In this document: positions 42,401-53,855 of the stretch, one piece after another
Layout: the number at the start of each line of letters is the position of its first letter
Numbering within the stretch: the stretch's first letter is position 1
Assembly: GCA_033964015.1 (NCBI GenBank)
Contig: CM066923.1
Span: forward strand, 26,734,168 to 26,798,167
Direction: 5' to 3'
Length of the DNA stretch: 64,000 nt
From: Scolanthus callimorphus
Lineage: Eukaryota > Cnidaria > Anthozoa > Actiniaria > Edwardsiidae
Notes under the pieces: generated by a model
What the model was told of the DNA's origin: nothing
Database searches by the model: none
The model's input: the letters and a program-made list of their open reading frames with translations, nothing else
Program-made: the position numbers and the translations under genes

Positions 42401-45400
42401 TGATTTTGAACGTTGGATCATGCCGGGAAATATCTTTCTTTCAAAGGCTCTGTATCAAATCTCGGGCATGCGTCAGTGACTGTCACCAGAGCTTCCCCTA
42501 CGAAGCGACTAGCCCGGGAGCCTTAGTTACGAGAATTGGAGAGGGGGACAACTTGGAAGAAAGGAAGACGAGTTGAACCAAATTTAGTGCATACACGTTC
42601 CTCGGGCTTTTTGTATGGTCTTTCGTATCGCCCGGTCTCAATTTCAGCTTGTGTGCGCTAATCTTTAGGCGCGCAAGGGCAATTCTGTACTTAGTGTTAT
42701 GGATGTTTATGAATAGATAAGATTCTAGAGTGTAAGTGTGTTTGAAGGTTCGATAAGTGCCGAGTTTATTTTTATGTCCAGTTTGTTTGTCGTCATCCGA
42801 CACTTCACGTGGCCAATTTTGAAATTGGACGTCATGAAGTCTGTTTGAATAATTGTGCGTATTGCAGTTTGATACGCTGGGTCTCTGTCAAGCTTATCCA
42901 GAGTTGACCAAGACCCAGCTTAAAAATCGTATAATTCCCTTGTAAATTGTGTGTAGGATCACTATCCAGTCCGTTTGATTCTATATAAACAGCCCAAAAA
43001 TACACTTCTGGGCTTGCTAAGCTGGATTAAAATGTTAACGCATTGGCGTCCACAGATAAAGAATATCTTCCTAGTTCTGCACTTGGATGATCACGCGATC
43101 AATTTGAGACAGCCGCCGGCGGGCTGAAAAATCGAGAGGTGTAACGGTCTACTGGGAAGAGTAGTACGGCCTTGTAAATTTGCCAACTCACCAGTAATAG
43201 AGTCCTCTAAGACATACGGTACTTCCACAAGGCCGTTTATGATTGGCCACATCAGTTCTGACTTCCGTGCGAGGATTGCACGTTTGACTATCTTGGGTGG
43301 GGCGGGGAACCTTTTGGCTATCTTGGGTGGGGTGGGGTACTCTAAGCTGGGCAGGACTATGGAGTCATTGTTACTCTTGTTCAGCGCTTCACTGATTTCT
43401 GGGGTCATTACAATATCACCTTGGAACAGCTCTATTTCACGGATTTCTAAAACAGAATTAATTTGATGTTAGTGCGGTCGTGCTGTCCACCATATGACCA
43501 TAATAGGCGCGAAGCAAATGTGGTGTGCTGCTGTGACTGTGAGAAGCTAGTGAAACTAGAATGACAGGGTACTAATGACAAATGCGCATAAAAGTTTCTG
43601 GCTGCCGACAAACTTGGTAAAGAAATACCGATCGATTAACGACAAAATAATGTTTACCGGCTACCGACATTTTTACAAATTATTCCAGGCAGGTTATTAA
43701 TTTTTTTTATTCTGAGAAATATCGCGTGCTTTGGACTTTTCAGCGTCTGGGAATAGACCAGGTGAATTCCGTTCCATTTTGTGACACTTCCTGAGCTTCA
43801 AATTATAGTGACCAGAGATTACTGATCAAATTCAAAAACAGCTGTATGACTGAAACTCTGGGCATCCTTAGATGATCAGGGGATTAATTCGTCTGTTCAC
43901 GGAAAATAAAATTAGACGAGATCAATCTCGTATCCAGACAAGATGACGTGTGTGCGCATGCGCAAACGGACAACTGAAAAAGAAACTCATTCCCGTGTTC
44001 AATGCCTAGAGCTACTATTGGAATATGAGTTAAAAAACATGCTAAACGGCAACTGTGAAAAACATTTCTGCATTATTGTGAGATACGCTACTACTAGTTA
44101 CAAAGAAAACCAACAACGTGTCCCACATGGATCTCTAACACACTCTTCAGGCCTATAAATACGTTGGTGATGCATATCAATTAGTTGATTGTTCACTAAC
44201 GGTACAAGGGGCGTCCTTATATGGTCTGGTGGCCGGGCGTACTCTCACCCATAGGTATCTAGCTACTGAGCAATTCAACACCAGGATAGCGACTGTCAGG
44301 GCCGAAATCTCTGGCGTGGCGTAAGAACCGTACGGTCGCCATACGACGCTTCAGCTCTTTGTCTGGAAGTATGGTCCTATTTTTTTTCTTTTCCTCAAGT
44401 CAAGCAAATGCTAAATTTGCATTGGTGTAGACAGGCAAATGATTTATATTACTTGCACGAGTCACAAAATCAGTTCAAAATTATTTCCATCATTTTATCA
44501 CAAATAACAAATGGCCATTTTAACCAACTACCGACAATTTTCAAGAATTTTAACTGACAATCGACATCAAGACCCCCTCCCCCACTGAATACACGTGGCA
44601 ACATATCAAAAGGCAGTAAATTTCGTCATCTAAATGGGGGCATTGCACCTCTGTAAGGTGCCTTTTGCATTAGATAAAGAAAACATAGGCACGCACTGAG
44701 TACATGTGGCAACATATACAAGCGGAAGTAGAACTCGATATACAGGTCTTCATATGTGGATACATGTAAAAAAGAAGGTGCTTTTTATGCTTTTTGATAA
44801 ACGATTGAAGTTCTCAAATCAAACAGAACGGAAAGGTTTGAGGAAATGCTCGTAGCGAAAGGTTCCGCAAATGTGACTTTCGGCTGAATTGAAGGCGCAT
44901 ATTTTGATAGGTTGTCAGTGTATGTTACCTTCCCATTCACGCCAAGATGACACCTAAGATGTGAAGCTCGACTTGCTTTGATAACTATATTAGAGACAAC
45001 TGTTGTTCCCCTTGTGTGGCCTTCGCAGTTAGCCTTTCCTGATAGTTTGTATTTCATACCGACGTCAGCATATTTTCATATAGGAATAACAGGACTGCGG
45101 AACAGTTTTCAAAGTGGGGGGCTCCCATTAGTAAGATTGTATGACAATGTGGGGGACTGTGTTTAGTGAAAATGTATGAAAACTTGGTGAAATGTAGGAA
45201 TTGGAAATGCTAGTGCCAGTTTTTAATTTGTGGCAATTGAAAATCTTGATCAACCTCGCGAGATCATGTCAGATGAATTGCTGTCATGAATTTCATTTAA
45301 CTACACTAGTGCCTCCTTTACACATCTCTACGCCAAAGATAAAACTCAGGTTTCTTTGTTTTCCAGCGAACTCACTAAGTATACAAAATGAGTAGATACG

Positions 45401-46189
45401 GAAGTTCTCTGTTTCAATAGTGAGCATCCAATTAACACTACTGTCATCTCGGATAACCTCAATGTTTGCCTTTTCTAGTATTGATACAATTTTGTTATTT
45501 AAGTCCTAAATGGACTAATTTGTTAAACTCGTGAATCTAGGAGCTATTGTAGCCTTTATTAAGCCATATGCTTACCCCGTTTTTCTGGATGACTTCTAGT
45601 AACATAACTTGTTGAAATCCCCCTTCTGTCATGTGGACCTCTTGAACTGTCGCACGCTTTGGTAATAATATTGGGATGTAAAAACGTAGATCATGACAAA
45701 CACTCTACCGATGGCTGGGTACTAAAATTCTACATTTCTATTTAGTTTGAACAGAAGGCAAGATTAGAAACGATACCTCGTCAGGGTTTGTTCTAAATCA
45801 TCATGAAAAACAAACGGATAACACCACAAAGAAATTGGAATTAGAGCTTAGTCATCGTTAATACAAAGTTACTGTTCATGGCAATGCAGCTAATAGATCT
45901 GACGGAAATGTTAACTCATCTTTCTCAATATCAATTCTGTGCCTTTCGAAGCACTACCGGATAATTTGTTAATACAATTTGTTTTCGGAAATCCAGTGTC
46001 CGTCCTTTTTCAATTTGAAATGGTGTGTTAAAGATCCGGTTATCTTGAATACGTTATCTACCCTAGGTTATGACTGATGCTTTTACCTTTGTGATGCCTA
46101 ACCAGTTTGACTGGCCATGTTTCGCCGGTGCTAATTAGAAAAACTGCAATAATAATAAACGCAAGGCCCTTTGCTCTACTCGGCTTCAT
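39449..46189 (-). CDS. astacin-family zinc metalloprotease with two C-terminal ShKT domains
   Basis: Eight - strand exons: 46189-46087, 43446-43192, 42296-42179, 41970-41879, 41663-41580, 40661-40446, 40090-39968, 39567-39449. All junctions are GT-AG, phases agree throughout, giving 369 residues. Exon 1 encodes a signal peptide (GLAFIIIAVFLISTG). Exon 2 carries the propeptide with the aspartate switch FQGD, then KR-AILARKSELMWP near the activation site. Exons 4-5 join to the zinc site HEIAHALGFWHEQSR, matching HExxHxxGxxH. Exon 6 has the Met-turn SLMHYGPHAF. The four conserved catalytic-domain cysteines are at VPC, KGCY, ADC and MYC. Exons 7 and 8 each encode one six-cysteine ShKT module, ending GYCS. 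Predicted secreted protease; cnidarian relatives act in matrix processing, digestion, development or venom, and the role here is unknown. It lies antisense between 2CRD-5 and 2CRD-6. Confidence 0.88.
40121..40246. mobile_element. decayed MITE, CATTCTCG family
   Basis: Contains GGCGCATGCGCGAGATTTCA, AATCAGCCAATCATT and GGTGCGAGAATGA in the family order; the left end is missing. In the astacin intron between exons 6 and 7. Confidence 0.6.
41393..41534. mobile_element. MITE with AAAGGATCCGTCTCA ends
   Basis: A 142-bp element: AAAGGATCCGTCTCAGTCACCC on the left is mirrored by GGGTGAGACGGATCCTTT on the right. It ends 46 bp from the donor of astacin exon 5. Confidence 0.75.
42345..42537. mobile_element. 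MITE, CATTCTCG family, inverted orientation
   Basis: GGTACGAAAGTTCCCCGGCTCG at the left and GTTACGAGAATT at the right, with GATTGGCTGATTTTGAACG and ATCTCGGGCATGCGTCAGTG inside, matching the copy at 6075 on the other strand. In the astacin intron between exons 2 and 3. Confidence 0.7.
43447..46086. other. intron 1 of the astacin gene
   Basis: 2.6 kb with little structure. A 30-bp direct repeat (CACTGAATACACGTGGCAAC at 44584, CACTGAGTACATGTGGCAAC at 44694) is visible. The open frame at 44785-45057 on the - strand has no recognisable domain and I do not call it. Confidence 0.45.
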
Positions 46190-48027
46190 CTTGCCACTAA
46201 CTTGCCGCTTCGTCAACTTGTGTGTGAATCTGTTCTCACATGTTACAAAGGGCGTCTAACTCTGTAAATAACCTCACTTGCCTGGCAAATCAGCTGTATT
46301 AAAGGAACATGAATTGTGTCATGACGTCATGGTCAATGCCTTGTGTGATCAGCTGTTACGCCCTTCGTTTCCGAAGCAGCTTTTGCAGTCTGATTCATTC
46401 TTTTTACTTAAAGATGTCTTCGTCATTGTTACTCCAAAGTTTGGAACATTATTTTACTAAAGAAACATATGGTTTGAATTTCAGCCATGCATACACACGC
46501 TTGGTTTCACTTCTGAAACAAAAAAGCAAGTCAACCAGGGTAAGAAGTACTAGACATATTGGAAAAGTCTAATTATTGTTACCATTTGTTTCCGAATAAT
46601 GTTGACACATTGATTAGGATGAAAAGAAGCTATGACCTAGTTCTCGTGGGTCCATCCAGAAGTCCTGTATATATTCAATCCTGCGTGACATGTTGATTCA
46701 CAATTCCCCTTATAAACATCTTGATGACCACTACCCTCGTTTTTTATACCAGACCGTAGACCTACAGGTCGAAATTGTATACCCTACCGCAGACTTGAAG
46801 TTAGTCACCAGGGTGTTCAAATTGGTCGAAATCAAAGCGGTATTTTGATAATCATGAAACAGGTTTCAAAATAAACCACCTTTCCACTAATTTCGGTACA
46901 ACTTTGATCAAAATTCGCTCGCACTCGGGTTTCCATACTGAAAACATACCCTATCAGCGACCAAACAAGCGAAAAACGATACCTACCGTAGACCTCAGGA
47001 GCCCAAAAACCATACCCTATAGGGCGGCGCATACCCGTATACCACCCCCCCCCCCGGGACCACTACTGCCAGAATAATCTTCGTTTTGTTATTCAAAAGT
47101 TTGGGCTCCTTTAGATTATGCGATTAGTGGTATCAAGTGTAATAAAGGGACCTGAGAATAGTCCTTTTCCCAGTTCCTCTCTCTATTGTGACTCAAATTG
47201 GAATTCTAGCCTGAAGTCGAGTCTACAGTTGACCAAACAAAACAGGGCAGCGGAGCACCCTAAAAAGTGGGGGTGTCAAAGAGGTAAAATGAAGTGGACA
47301 CGTAATTTTCGCGCGCGAAAACACTTTGGGAACATTGTAAAATAGCGCTCGTAGTTAGGTTGAACGAGCTAGTTCTCTTGCAAATATAACAGAAACAACA
47401 AGGACACGCTTCTGTACTTCTTGTCCTATTCTTCTTTACGTGTAAATACAAAATATATATCTAGCTTCAAAAAGTGGGGCTGCTCAGCCGCCCATTTCAA
47501 AAAGTGGGGGCGCTCCTCGCTGTGCTCGGGCTAAAATGAGCCTGAGTCGGGCCCAAAACATATTTACGCTCGCGAACATCAACTATATTGTTATAATAAA
47601 GCGAGGAACTGTGGAAAGGACTAGTCTACTATTGCTTTCATTGTCTGGTTGTCAACCGTGATGCTCTGTGCGCCTTTCTTATTGTTCTAATTCCTTGCTT
47701 CTCGCGAAAGTGACTAGACACCGATTCCAGAAAAGGTTGCTCCGTAACAAGTGCAACAACTGCCTGCTTTGTAGCCCGTGGTGCGTAGTAGGAGAAACAA
47801 AGAAGAACGAAATTCTCGCATTAAAAAAATACAAATTTCTTGCGAGCGATGTATTGTAAAATCAAATAGTAGAAGCACGTTTAATACTTTACTTCACAAA
47901 GGCATAGCCATGACGTGAAGGTAAGCAGGATTGTTAGCTTGGCTGTTTTTCTATTAACAGTGTCCATGATTCTGTTTCGTCATATTTGCTCCCATGATGC
48001 ATCACGGGCTACAACAGACAGTTCTCG
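46190..48027. other. intergenic DNA upstream of the astacin gene
   Basis: Contains a TACC-rich decayed repeat at about 46740-47050, with GTAGACC motifs facing each other and a run of C at 47043-47055, and three scattered CAAAAAGTGGGG boxes (47265, 47468, 47497). No promoter element could be assigned; no gene seen. Confidence 0.4.
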
Positions 48028-48528
48028 GATGGTGCAACCATTATACGACTTCATTATTTAGCACATCGATGTACTACCCAAATATGGTCACTGAAGCTCC
48101 AATATCTGTTTTTTGCACAAGAAATATATATCCTGCGATATCCGTCATCCATGCGAGGGGCACTCGCACGCTTGCCTGACAAGCAAATAATTCAAATCGC
48201 AATCCAATTTCATTCTCTTGATAATAGATAAAAACACTATAGATTCGTATTGGTTTAACAATTAAAAGGTCATTTAACAAACCTGGACTGTTATTTTGGT
48301 TATTCATGGTAAACTTTAATGTATTTTTGGTTATTAGAATTGGACCTATTTTTTGACAGGTTGTTAGTAAAAATTATCCAGGATGTTTTTGTGCTATCGA
48401 TGTACTGAATAATAAAACCATTATCCTGTTCGATTTTGCAGAATATCGTCTGATTTAGCTAATTCGGAACTACGTCCCTCTTCGGCTATAAACATCAGAC
48501 GATATTTTGCGCAACCTCCAGGATAATG
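48028..48528. mobile_element. second copy of the TTATCCTG/AATATCGTCT inverted-repeat element
   Basis: Shares AGCACATCGATGTACTACCC, CCAAATATGGTCA, TGTGCTATCGATGTACTGAA, AAAACCATTATCCTG and ATCAGACGATATT with the element at 18369. The left end is eroded. Confidence 0.65.
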
Positions 48529-48536
48529 AGTGAATT

Positions 48537-48828
48537 CATCACATGACGAGTGAATTCATCACATGACGAGTGAATTCATCACATGACGAGTGAATTCATC
48601 ACATGACGAGTAATTCATCACATGACGAGTGAATTCATCACATGACGAGTGAATTCATCACATGACGAGTGAATGCATCACATGACGAGTGAATTCATCA
48701 CATGACGAGTGATTCATCACATGACGAGTGAACTCATCACATGACGAGTGAATTCATCACATGACGAGTGAATTCATCACATGACGAGTAAATTCATCAC
48801 ATGACGAGTGAATGCATCACATGACGAG
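48537..48828. repeat. 20-bp minisatellite, left half
   Basis: About fifteen copies of GAGTGAATTCATCACATGAC with few substitutions. Interrupted at 48828 by a transposon; continues at 49516. Confidence 0.95.
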
Positions 48829-49515
48829 CTCAGGCATATTAAGGCATGGGTCTCGCATGCTTTCAAGATGGCGGCTGCAAAAACTATGGGGGTGGTCTAT
48901 ATGCCATGGGTTCAGTGGAATCACTATGAAACCATTTTAAGGTTTGAGGGGATCAAGAAACAGACTCATTTTCACAAGCGTTTCCATAGCACCGTGAAAT
49001 GTGACCTTTGATCCTTAGATTTGGCTAATTTTAAGAAATGGTATTTGGGAAGAGGAAAACATGAGAAGTTCAAAGTTTTTGATTTGCGAAGTGATAAAGT
49101 TCGAGGAAGGCATTCCTGATCCAACTAGATATGATGACCATTTAAAAGGGAATTGTGTTTTTGCGTATTGTGAAATTTGATACCTTTTAATTACTTCTTA
49201 ATTAGAAACGTTCGTCGCGATATCTAGTTCGACTGAGAATACTGAAGGTCAGCCCTTTTATTTGCACTGGTTTGATTACCGATGGCGGTGCATTTTCCTA
49301 TTCCCAAAAGGCTTTGAAACAAAATTGATGAATTTCTAGGTCAAAGGTTAGGAATTGGTTTCCATGGGAACTGAAGAGTATCAAAAAATCAGGATTAATG
49401 TTATCTATGATGTCGTATAGGATTCATAGGCTTTCTCTTAATTTGAGCGAATTAAGGACGAATTGAACGTTTAATAGGGCGTGGTCACACTGACCCATGC
49501 CTTAATATGCCTGAG
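48829..49515. mobile_element. CTCAG...CTGAG TIR transposon inserted in the 20-bp array
   Basis: A 687-bp element with a perfect 24-bp terminal inverted repeat (CTCAGGCATATTAAGGCATG plus GGTC). It splits the repeat unit GACGAG/TGAATTC and leaves AG on both sides, a 2-bp target duplication. The interior shares AAGATGGCGGCTGCAAAAAC, GGGGGTGGTCTATA and GTGAAATGTGACCTTTGA blocks with the elements at 59451 and 61624. No transposase frame. Confidence 0.8.
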
Positions 49516-49737
49516 AGTGAATTCATCACATGACGAGTGAATTCATCACATGACGAGTGAATGCATCACATGACGAGTGAATTCATCACATGACGAGTGA
49601 ATTCATCACATGACGAGTGAAGTCATCACATGACGAGTGAATTCATCACATGACGAGTGAACTCATCACATGACGAGTGAATTCATCACATGACGAGTAA
49701 ATTCATCACATGACGAGTGAATTCATCACATAACGAG
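49516..49737. repeat. 20-bp minisatellite, right half
   Basis: About eleven copies of GAGTGAATTCATCACATGAC in the same phase and orientation as the left half. Confidence 0.95.
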
Positions 49738-49955
49738 ACATACAGTTACAACCATAGGTGCATTTAGCATTACACCGGGGGACGGGTCAGTTCTAAATCT
49801 AGTTGGTACGTTAGTAAGCGCCTTGGCTATTTAAAGATTTCATATATGTGATTGTATATCTAATGATTGCTTTATAAGAATAACCAAGATACAGAAAGGC
49901 ACGAAACACGAGTAAACACAGCCTCAACGGAGGCAAGGATGACTACAAATTGATT

Positions 49956-52914
49956 GTGAGGAGCCGTGAGGAGCCCTGTGAGGAACTCTGTGAGGAGCCC
50001 TGTGAGAAACCCTGTGAGCAGCCCTGTGAGGCGCCCCGTGAGGCGCCCTGTGAGGCGCCCCGTGAGGAGCCCCGTGAGGAGCCCTGTGAGGAGCCCTGTG
50101 AGGAGCCCTGTGAGGAGCCCTGTGAGGCGCCCCGTGAGGAGCCCTGTGAGGCGCCCCGTGAGGCGCCCCGTGAGAAGCCCCGTGAGGAACCCTGTGAGGA
50201 GCCTGTGAGGAGCCCTGTGAGGAGCCCTGTGAGAAGCCATGTGAGGAGCCATGTGAGAAGCCCCGTGAGGAGCCCCGTGAGGAGCCCTGTGAGGAGCCCC
50301 GTGAGGAGCCCTGTGAGGAGCCCCGTGAGGAGCCATGTGAGGAGCCCTGTGAGGAGCCCTGTGAGGAGCCCTGTGAGGAGCCCCGTGAGGAGCCATGTGA
50401 GGAGCCCTGTGAGGAGCCATGTGAGGAGCCCCGTGAGGAGCCCCGTGAGGAGCCCTGTGAGGAGCCCTGTGAGGCGCCCCGTGAGGCGCCCCGTGAGGAG
50501 CCCCGTGAGGCGCCCCGTGAGGAGCCCCGTGAGGAGCCCCGTGAGGAGCCCGTGAGGAGCCCTGTGAGGCGCCCCGTGAGGAGCCCCGTGAGGAGCCCGT
50601 GAGGAGCCCTGTGAGAAGCCCCGTGAGGAGCCCTGTGAGGAGCCCTGTGAGGAGCCCTGTGAGGAGCCCTGTGAGAAGCCCCGTGAGGAGCCCCGTGAGG
50701 CGCCCCGTGAGGAGCCATGTGAGGAGCCCTGTGAGGAGCCCTGTAAGGAGCCCCGTGAGGAGCCCTGTGAGGAGCCCTGTGAGGCGCCCCGTGAGGCGCC
50801 CCGTGAGGAGCCCCGTGAGGAGCCCCGTGAGGAGCCCCGTGAGGAGCCCTGTAAAGAGCCCCGTGAGGAGCCCTGTAAGGAGCCCTGTGAGAAGCCCTGT
50901 GAGGAGCCCTGTGAGGAGCCCTGTGAGGAGCCCTGTGAGGCGCCCCGTGAGGAGCCCCGTGAGGAGCCCCGTGAGGAGCCCCGTGAGGAGCCCCGTGAGG
51001 AGCCCCGTGAGGAGCTCTGTGAGGCGCCCCGTGAGGAGCCCTGTGAGAAGCCCTGTGAGGCGCCCCGTGAGGAGCCCTGTGAGGCGCCCCGTGAGGAGCC
51101 CCGTGAGGAGCCCCGTGAGGAGCTCTGTGAGGCGCCCCGTGAGGAGCCCTGTGAGAAGCCCTGTGAGGCGCCCCGTGAGGAGCCCCGTGAGGAGCCCTGT
51201 GAGGAGCCCTGTGAGGAGCCCCGTGAGGAGCTCTGTGAGGCGCCCCGTGAGGAGCCCTGTGAGAAGCCCTGTGAGAAGCCCTGTAAGGAGCCATGTGTGA
51301 GGAGCCCTGTGAGGCGCCCCGTGAGGAGCCCCGTGAGGAGCCCTGTGAGGAGCCCTGTGAGGCGCCCCGTGAGGCGCCCCGTGAGGAGCCCCGTGAGGAG
51401 CCCCGTGAGGAGCCCCGTGAGGAGCCCCGTGAGGAGCCCCGTGAGGAGCCCTGTGAGGAGCCCCGTGAGGAGCCCTGTGAGAAGCCCTGTGAGGAGCCCC
51501 GTGAGGAGCCCTGTGAGGAGCCCTGTGAGAAGCCCTGTAAGGAGCCATGTGTGAGGCGCCCCGTGAGGAGCCCCGTGAGGAGCCCTGTGAAGAGCCCTGT
51601 GAGGAGCCATGTGTGAGGCGCCCTGTGAGGAGCCCTGTGAAGAGCCCTGTGAGACGCCCCGTGAGGAGCCCCGTGAGGAGCCCTGTGAAGAGCCCCGTGA
51701 GGAGCCATGTGTGAGGAGCCCTGTGAGGAGCCCTGTGAAGAGCCCTGTGAGACGCCCCGTGAGGAGCCCCGTGAGGAGCCCTGTGAGCAGCCCCGTGAGG
51801 AGCCTGTGAGGAGCCCTGTGAGAAGCCCTGTAAGGAGCCATGTGTGAGGCGCCCCGTGAGGAGCCCCGTGAGGAGCCCTGTGAAGAGCCCCGTGAGGAGC
51901 CCTGTGAAGAGCCCTGTAAGGAGCCCTGTGAGAAGCCCTGTAAGGAGCCATGTGTGAGGAGCCCCGTGAGGAGCCCCGTGAGGAGCCCTGTGAAGAGCCC
52001 CGTGAGGAGCCCTGTGAAGAGCCCTGTGAGGAGCCCTGTGAGAAGCCCTGTAAGGAGCCATGGTTGAGGCGCCCCGTGAGGAGCCCCGTGAGGAGCCCTG
52101 TGAAGAGCCCCGTGAGGAGCCCTGTGAAGAGCCCTGTGAGGAGCCCTGTGAGAAGCCCTGTAAGGAGCCATGTGTGAGGCGCCCCGTGAGGAGCCCGTGA
52201 GGAGCCCTGTGAAGAGCCCCGTGAGGAGCCCTGTGAAGAGCCCTGTGAGGAGCCCTGTGAGAAGCCCTGTAAGGAGCCATGTGTGAGGCGCCCCGTGAGG
52301 AGCCCCGTGAGGAGCCCCGTGAGGAGCCCCGTGAGGAGCCCTGTGAAGAGCCCTGTAAGGAGCCATGTGTGAGGAGCCCCGTGAGGAGCCCTGTGAAGAG
52401 CCCTGTAAGGAGCCATGTGTGAGGAGCCCCGTGAGGAGCCCCGTGAGGAGCCCTGTGAAGAGCCCTGTAAGGAGCCATGTGTGAGGAGCCCCGTGAGGAG
52501 CCCTGTGAAGAGCCCCGTGAGGAGCCATGTGTGAGGAGCCCTGTGAGGAGCCCTGTGAAGAGCCCTGTGAGACGCCCCGTGAGGAGCCCCGTGAGGAGCC
52601 CTGTGAGCAGCCCCGTGAGGAGCCCCGTGAGGAGCCTGTGAGAAGCCCTGTGAGGAGCCCCGTGAGGAGCCCGTGAGGAGCCCTGTGAGGAGCCCCGTGA
52701 GGAGCCCGGTGAGGAGCCCCGTGAAGAGCCCCGTGAGGAGCCCTGTGAGGCGCCCCGTGAGGAGCCCCGTGAGGAGCCCTGTGAGAAGCCCTGTGAGAAG
52801 CCCTGTAAGGAGCCATGTGTGAGGAGCTCTGTGAGGAGCTATGTGAGGAGCCATGTGAGGAGCTCTGCGAGAAGCTCTGTGAGGAGCCCTGTGAGAAGCC
52901 CTGTAAGGAGCCTA
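49956..52914. repeat. 3-kb minisatellite of a 12-bp unit (GTGAGGAGCCCC/T)
   Basis: About 245 head-to-tail units of GTGAGGAGCCCY with GTGAGGCGCCCC and GTGAGAAGCCCT variants. From about 51280 to 52870 the variants form a higher-order repeat of roughly 110 bp marked by GTAAGGAGCCATGTGTGAGG. The 12-bp period and lack of stops leave frames of up to about 1000 codons open on the - strand and hundreds on the + strand, encoding APHR/GSSRG/LLTG or RSPV/EEPC runs. No start context, splice pattern or non-repeat domain supports a gene. Confidence 0.95.
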
Positions 52915-53267
52915 GCGGGATATATTTTAAGTGTTGCATTCTGACTTGAATGACCGAATTTCTTTAGTCAGCTTAGAATAACAGTATACAAGCACGAAAA
53001 AACATGAAAAACGCATACAGAAGAAAAAAAATTGTTTCCGCCGCTTCTTCTTTCAAACCTACTGGATAGTCGAACGTCGATGCGTTTTATTTTCACACAT
53101 GACAAGTGGATTTGATTGAAATGCTCTTCAGATAAGGAGATAGTTGACATTTGAATTGTGTTGAAATGCACAGCCGATCTCTCGAATGTAGTTTCTGCTT
53201 TGTCGCATCCGATTACAACTGTTTCTAATGAACAAGACGGGATAACAACTAAAAATCAAGCCTCCTT
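52915..53267. promoter_or_regulatory. 5' flank of 2CRD-6
   Basis: 350 bp between the 12-bp array and the first coding Met. No TATA box matching those of 2CRD-3 to -5 is seen. Confidence 0.3.
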
Positions 53268-53824
53268 TTGATGACGATGCACGGTCGCTACGAAGAACTC
53301 ACCCGCAACGCACCCGTACGTCCGGGAAAGTGGTCCTCTTGTTTGGTTGTATTACTACTGCTCGACAATGTTCTGTTGATATCAGCTTCTCAGCAGTGCA
53401 GGGCACTGAAAGGCACTCCGCTGGAGCTTTGCCGCGCGGCTGGTTACAACACCACCTATCCTATATCTAATGATATCTACCTCTCAAACTCAGCGAAAAG
53501 CCGCATCAAAAGCTACATTTCCTATGCGCTTAATCTGATGAAGAACTGCTCAGTTGCTCAAATGGGAGAGGCGGTTTTTTGTTCGGAGTTCGCACCGTAT
53601 TGCCGCGCGGAAGATTCAGCGCCGTTTCTTCCTTGTCGAAGAGTGTGTTCGGAGTACCTTAAAAGATGCGAGGGAACCATTGCAAGGTTCTGGTTGGAAT
53701 TTTCAATAGGAACATGTACTCTTCTACCGAATGCAACAGCGGAATCGGGTAAATGCTTCGAGCCCCTGGATTCAATCTTTACCACAACGAAAGTACAAAA
53801 GGTTAGCTAATCTAACACCCCCCC

Positions 53825-53855
<31 letters not shown>

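Noticed and set aside
44785..45057. 90-codon - strand frame in astacin intron 1
   Set aside because: No domain, no splice sites in a matching phase, and exons 1 and 2 of the protease join correctly without it.
48537..49737. Possible CRISPR-like array
   Set aside because: Units are directly adjacent 20-mers with no spacers, in a eukaryotic genome; the gap is a transposon.
49872..52939. Three - strand frames near 1000 codons and + strand RSPV/EEPC frames
   Set aside because: All come from the 12-bp repeat; three frames of one strand are open at once, which no real gene would need.
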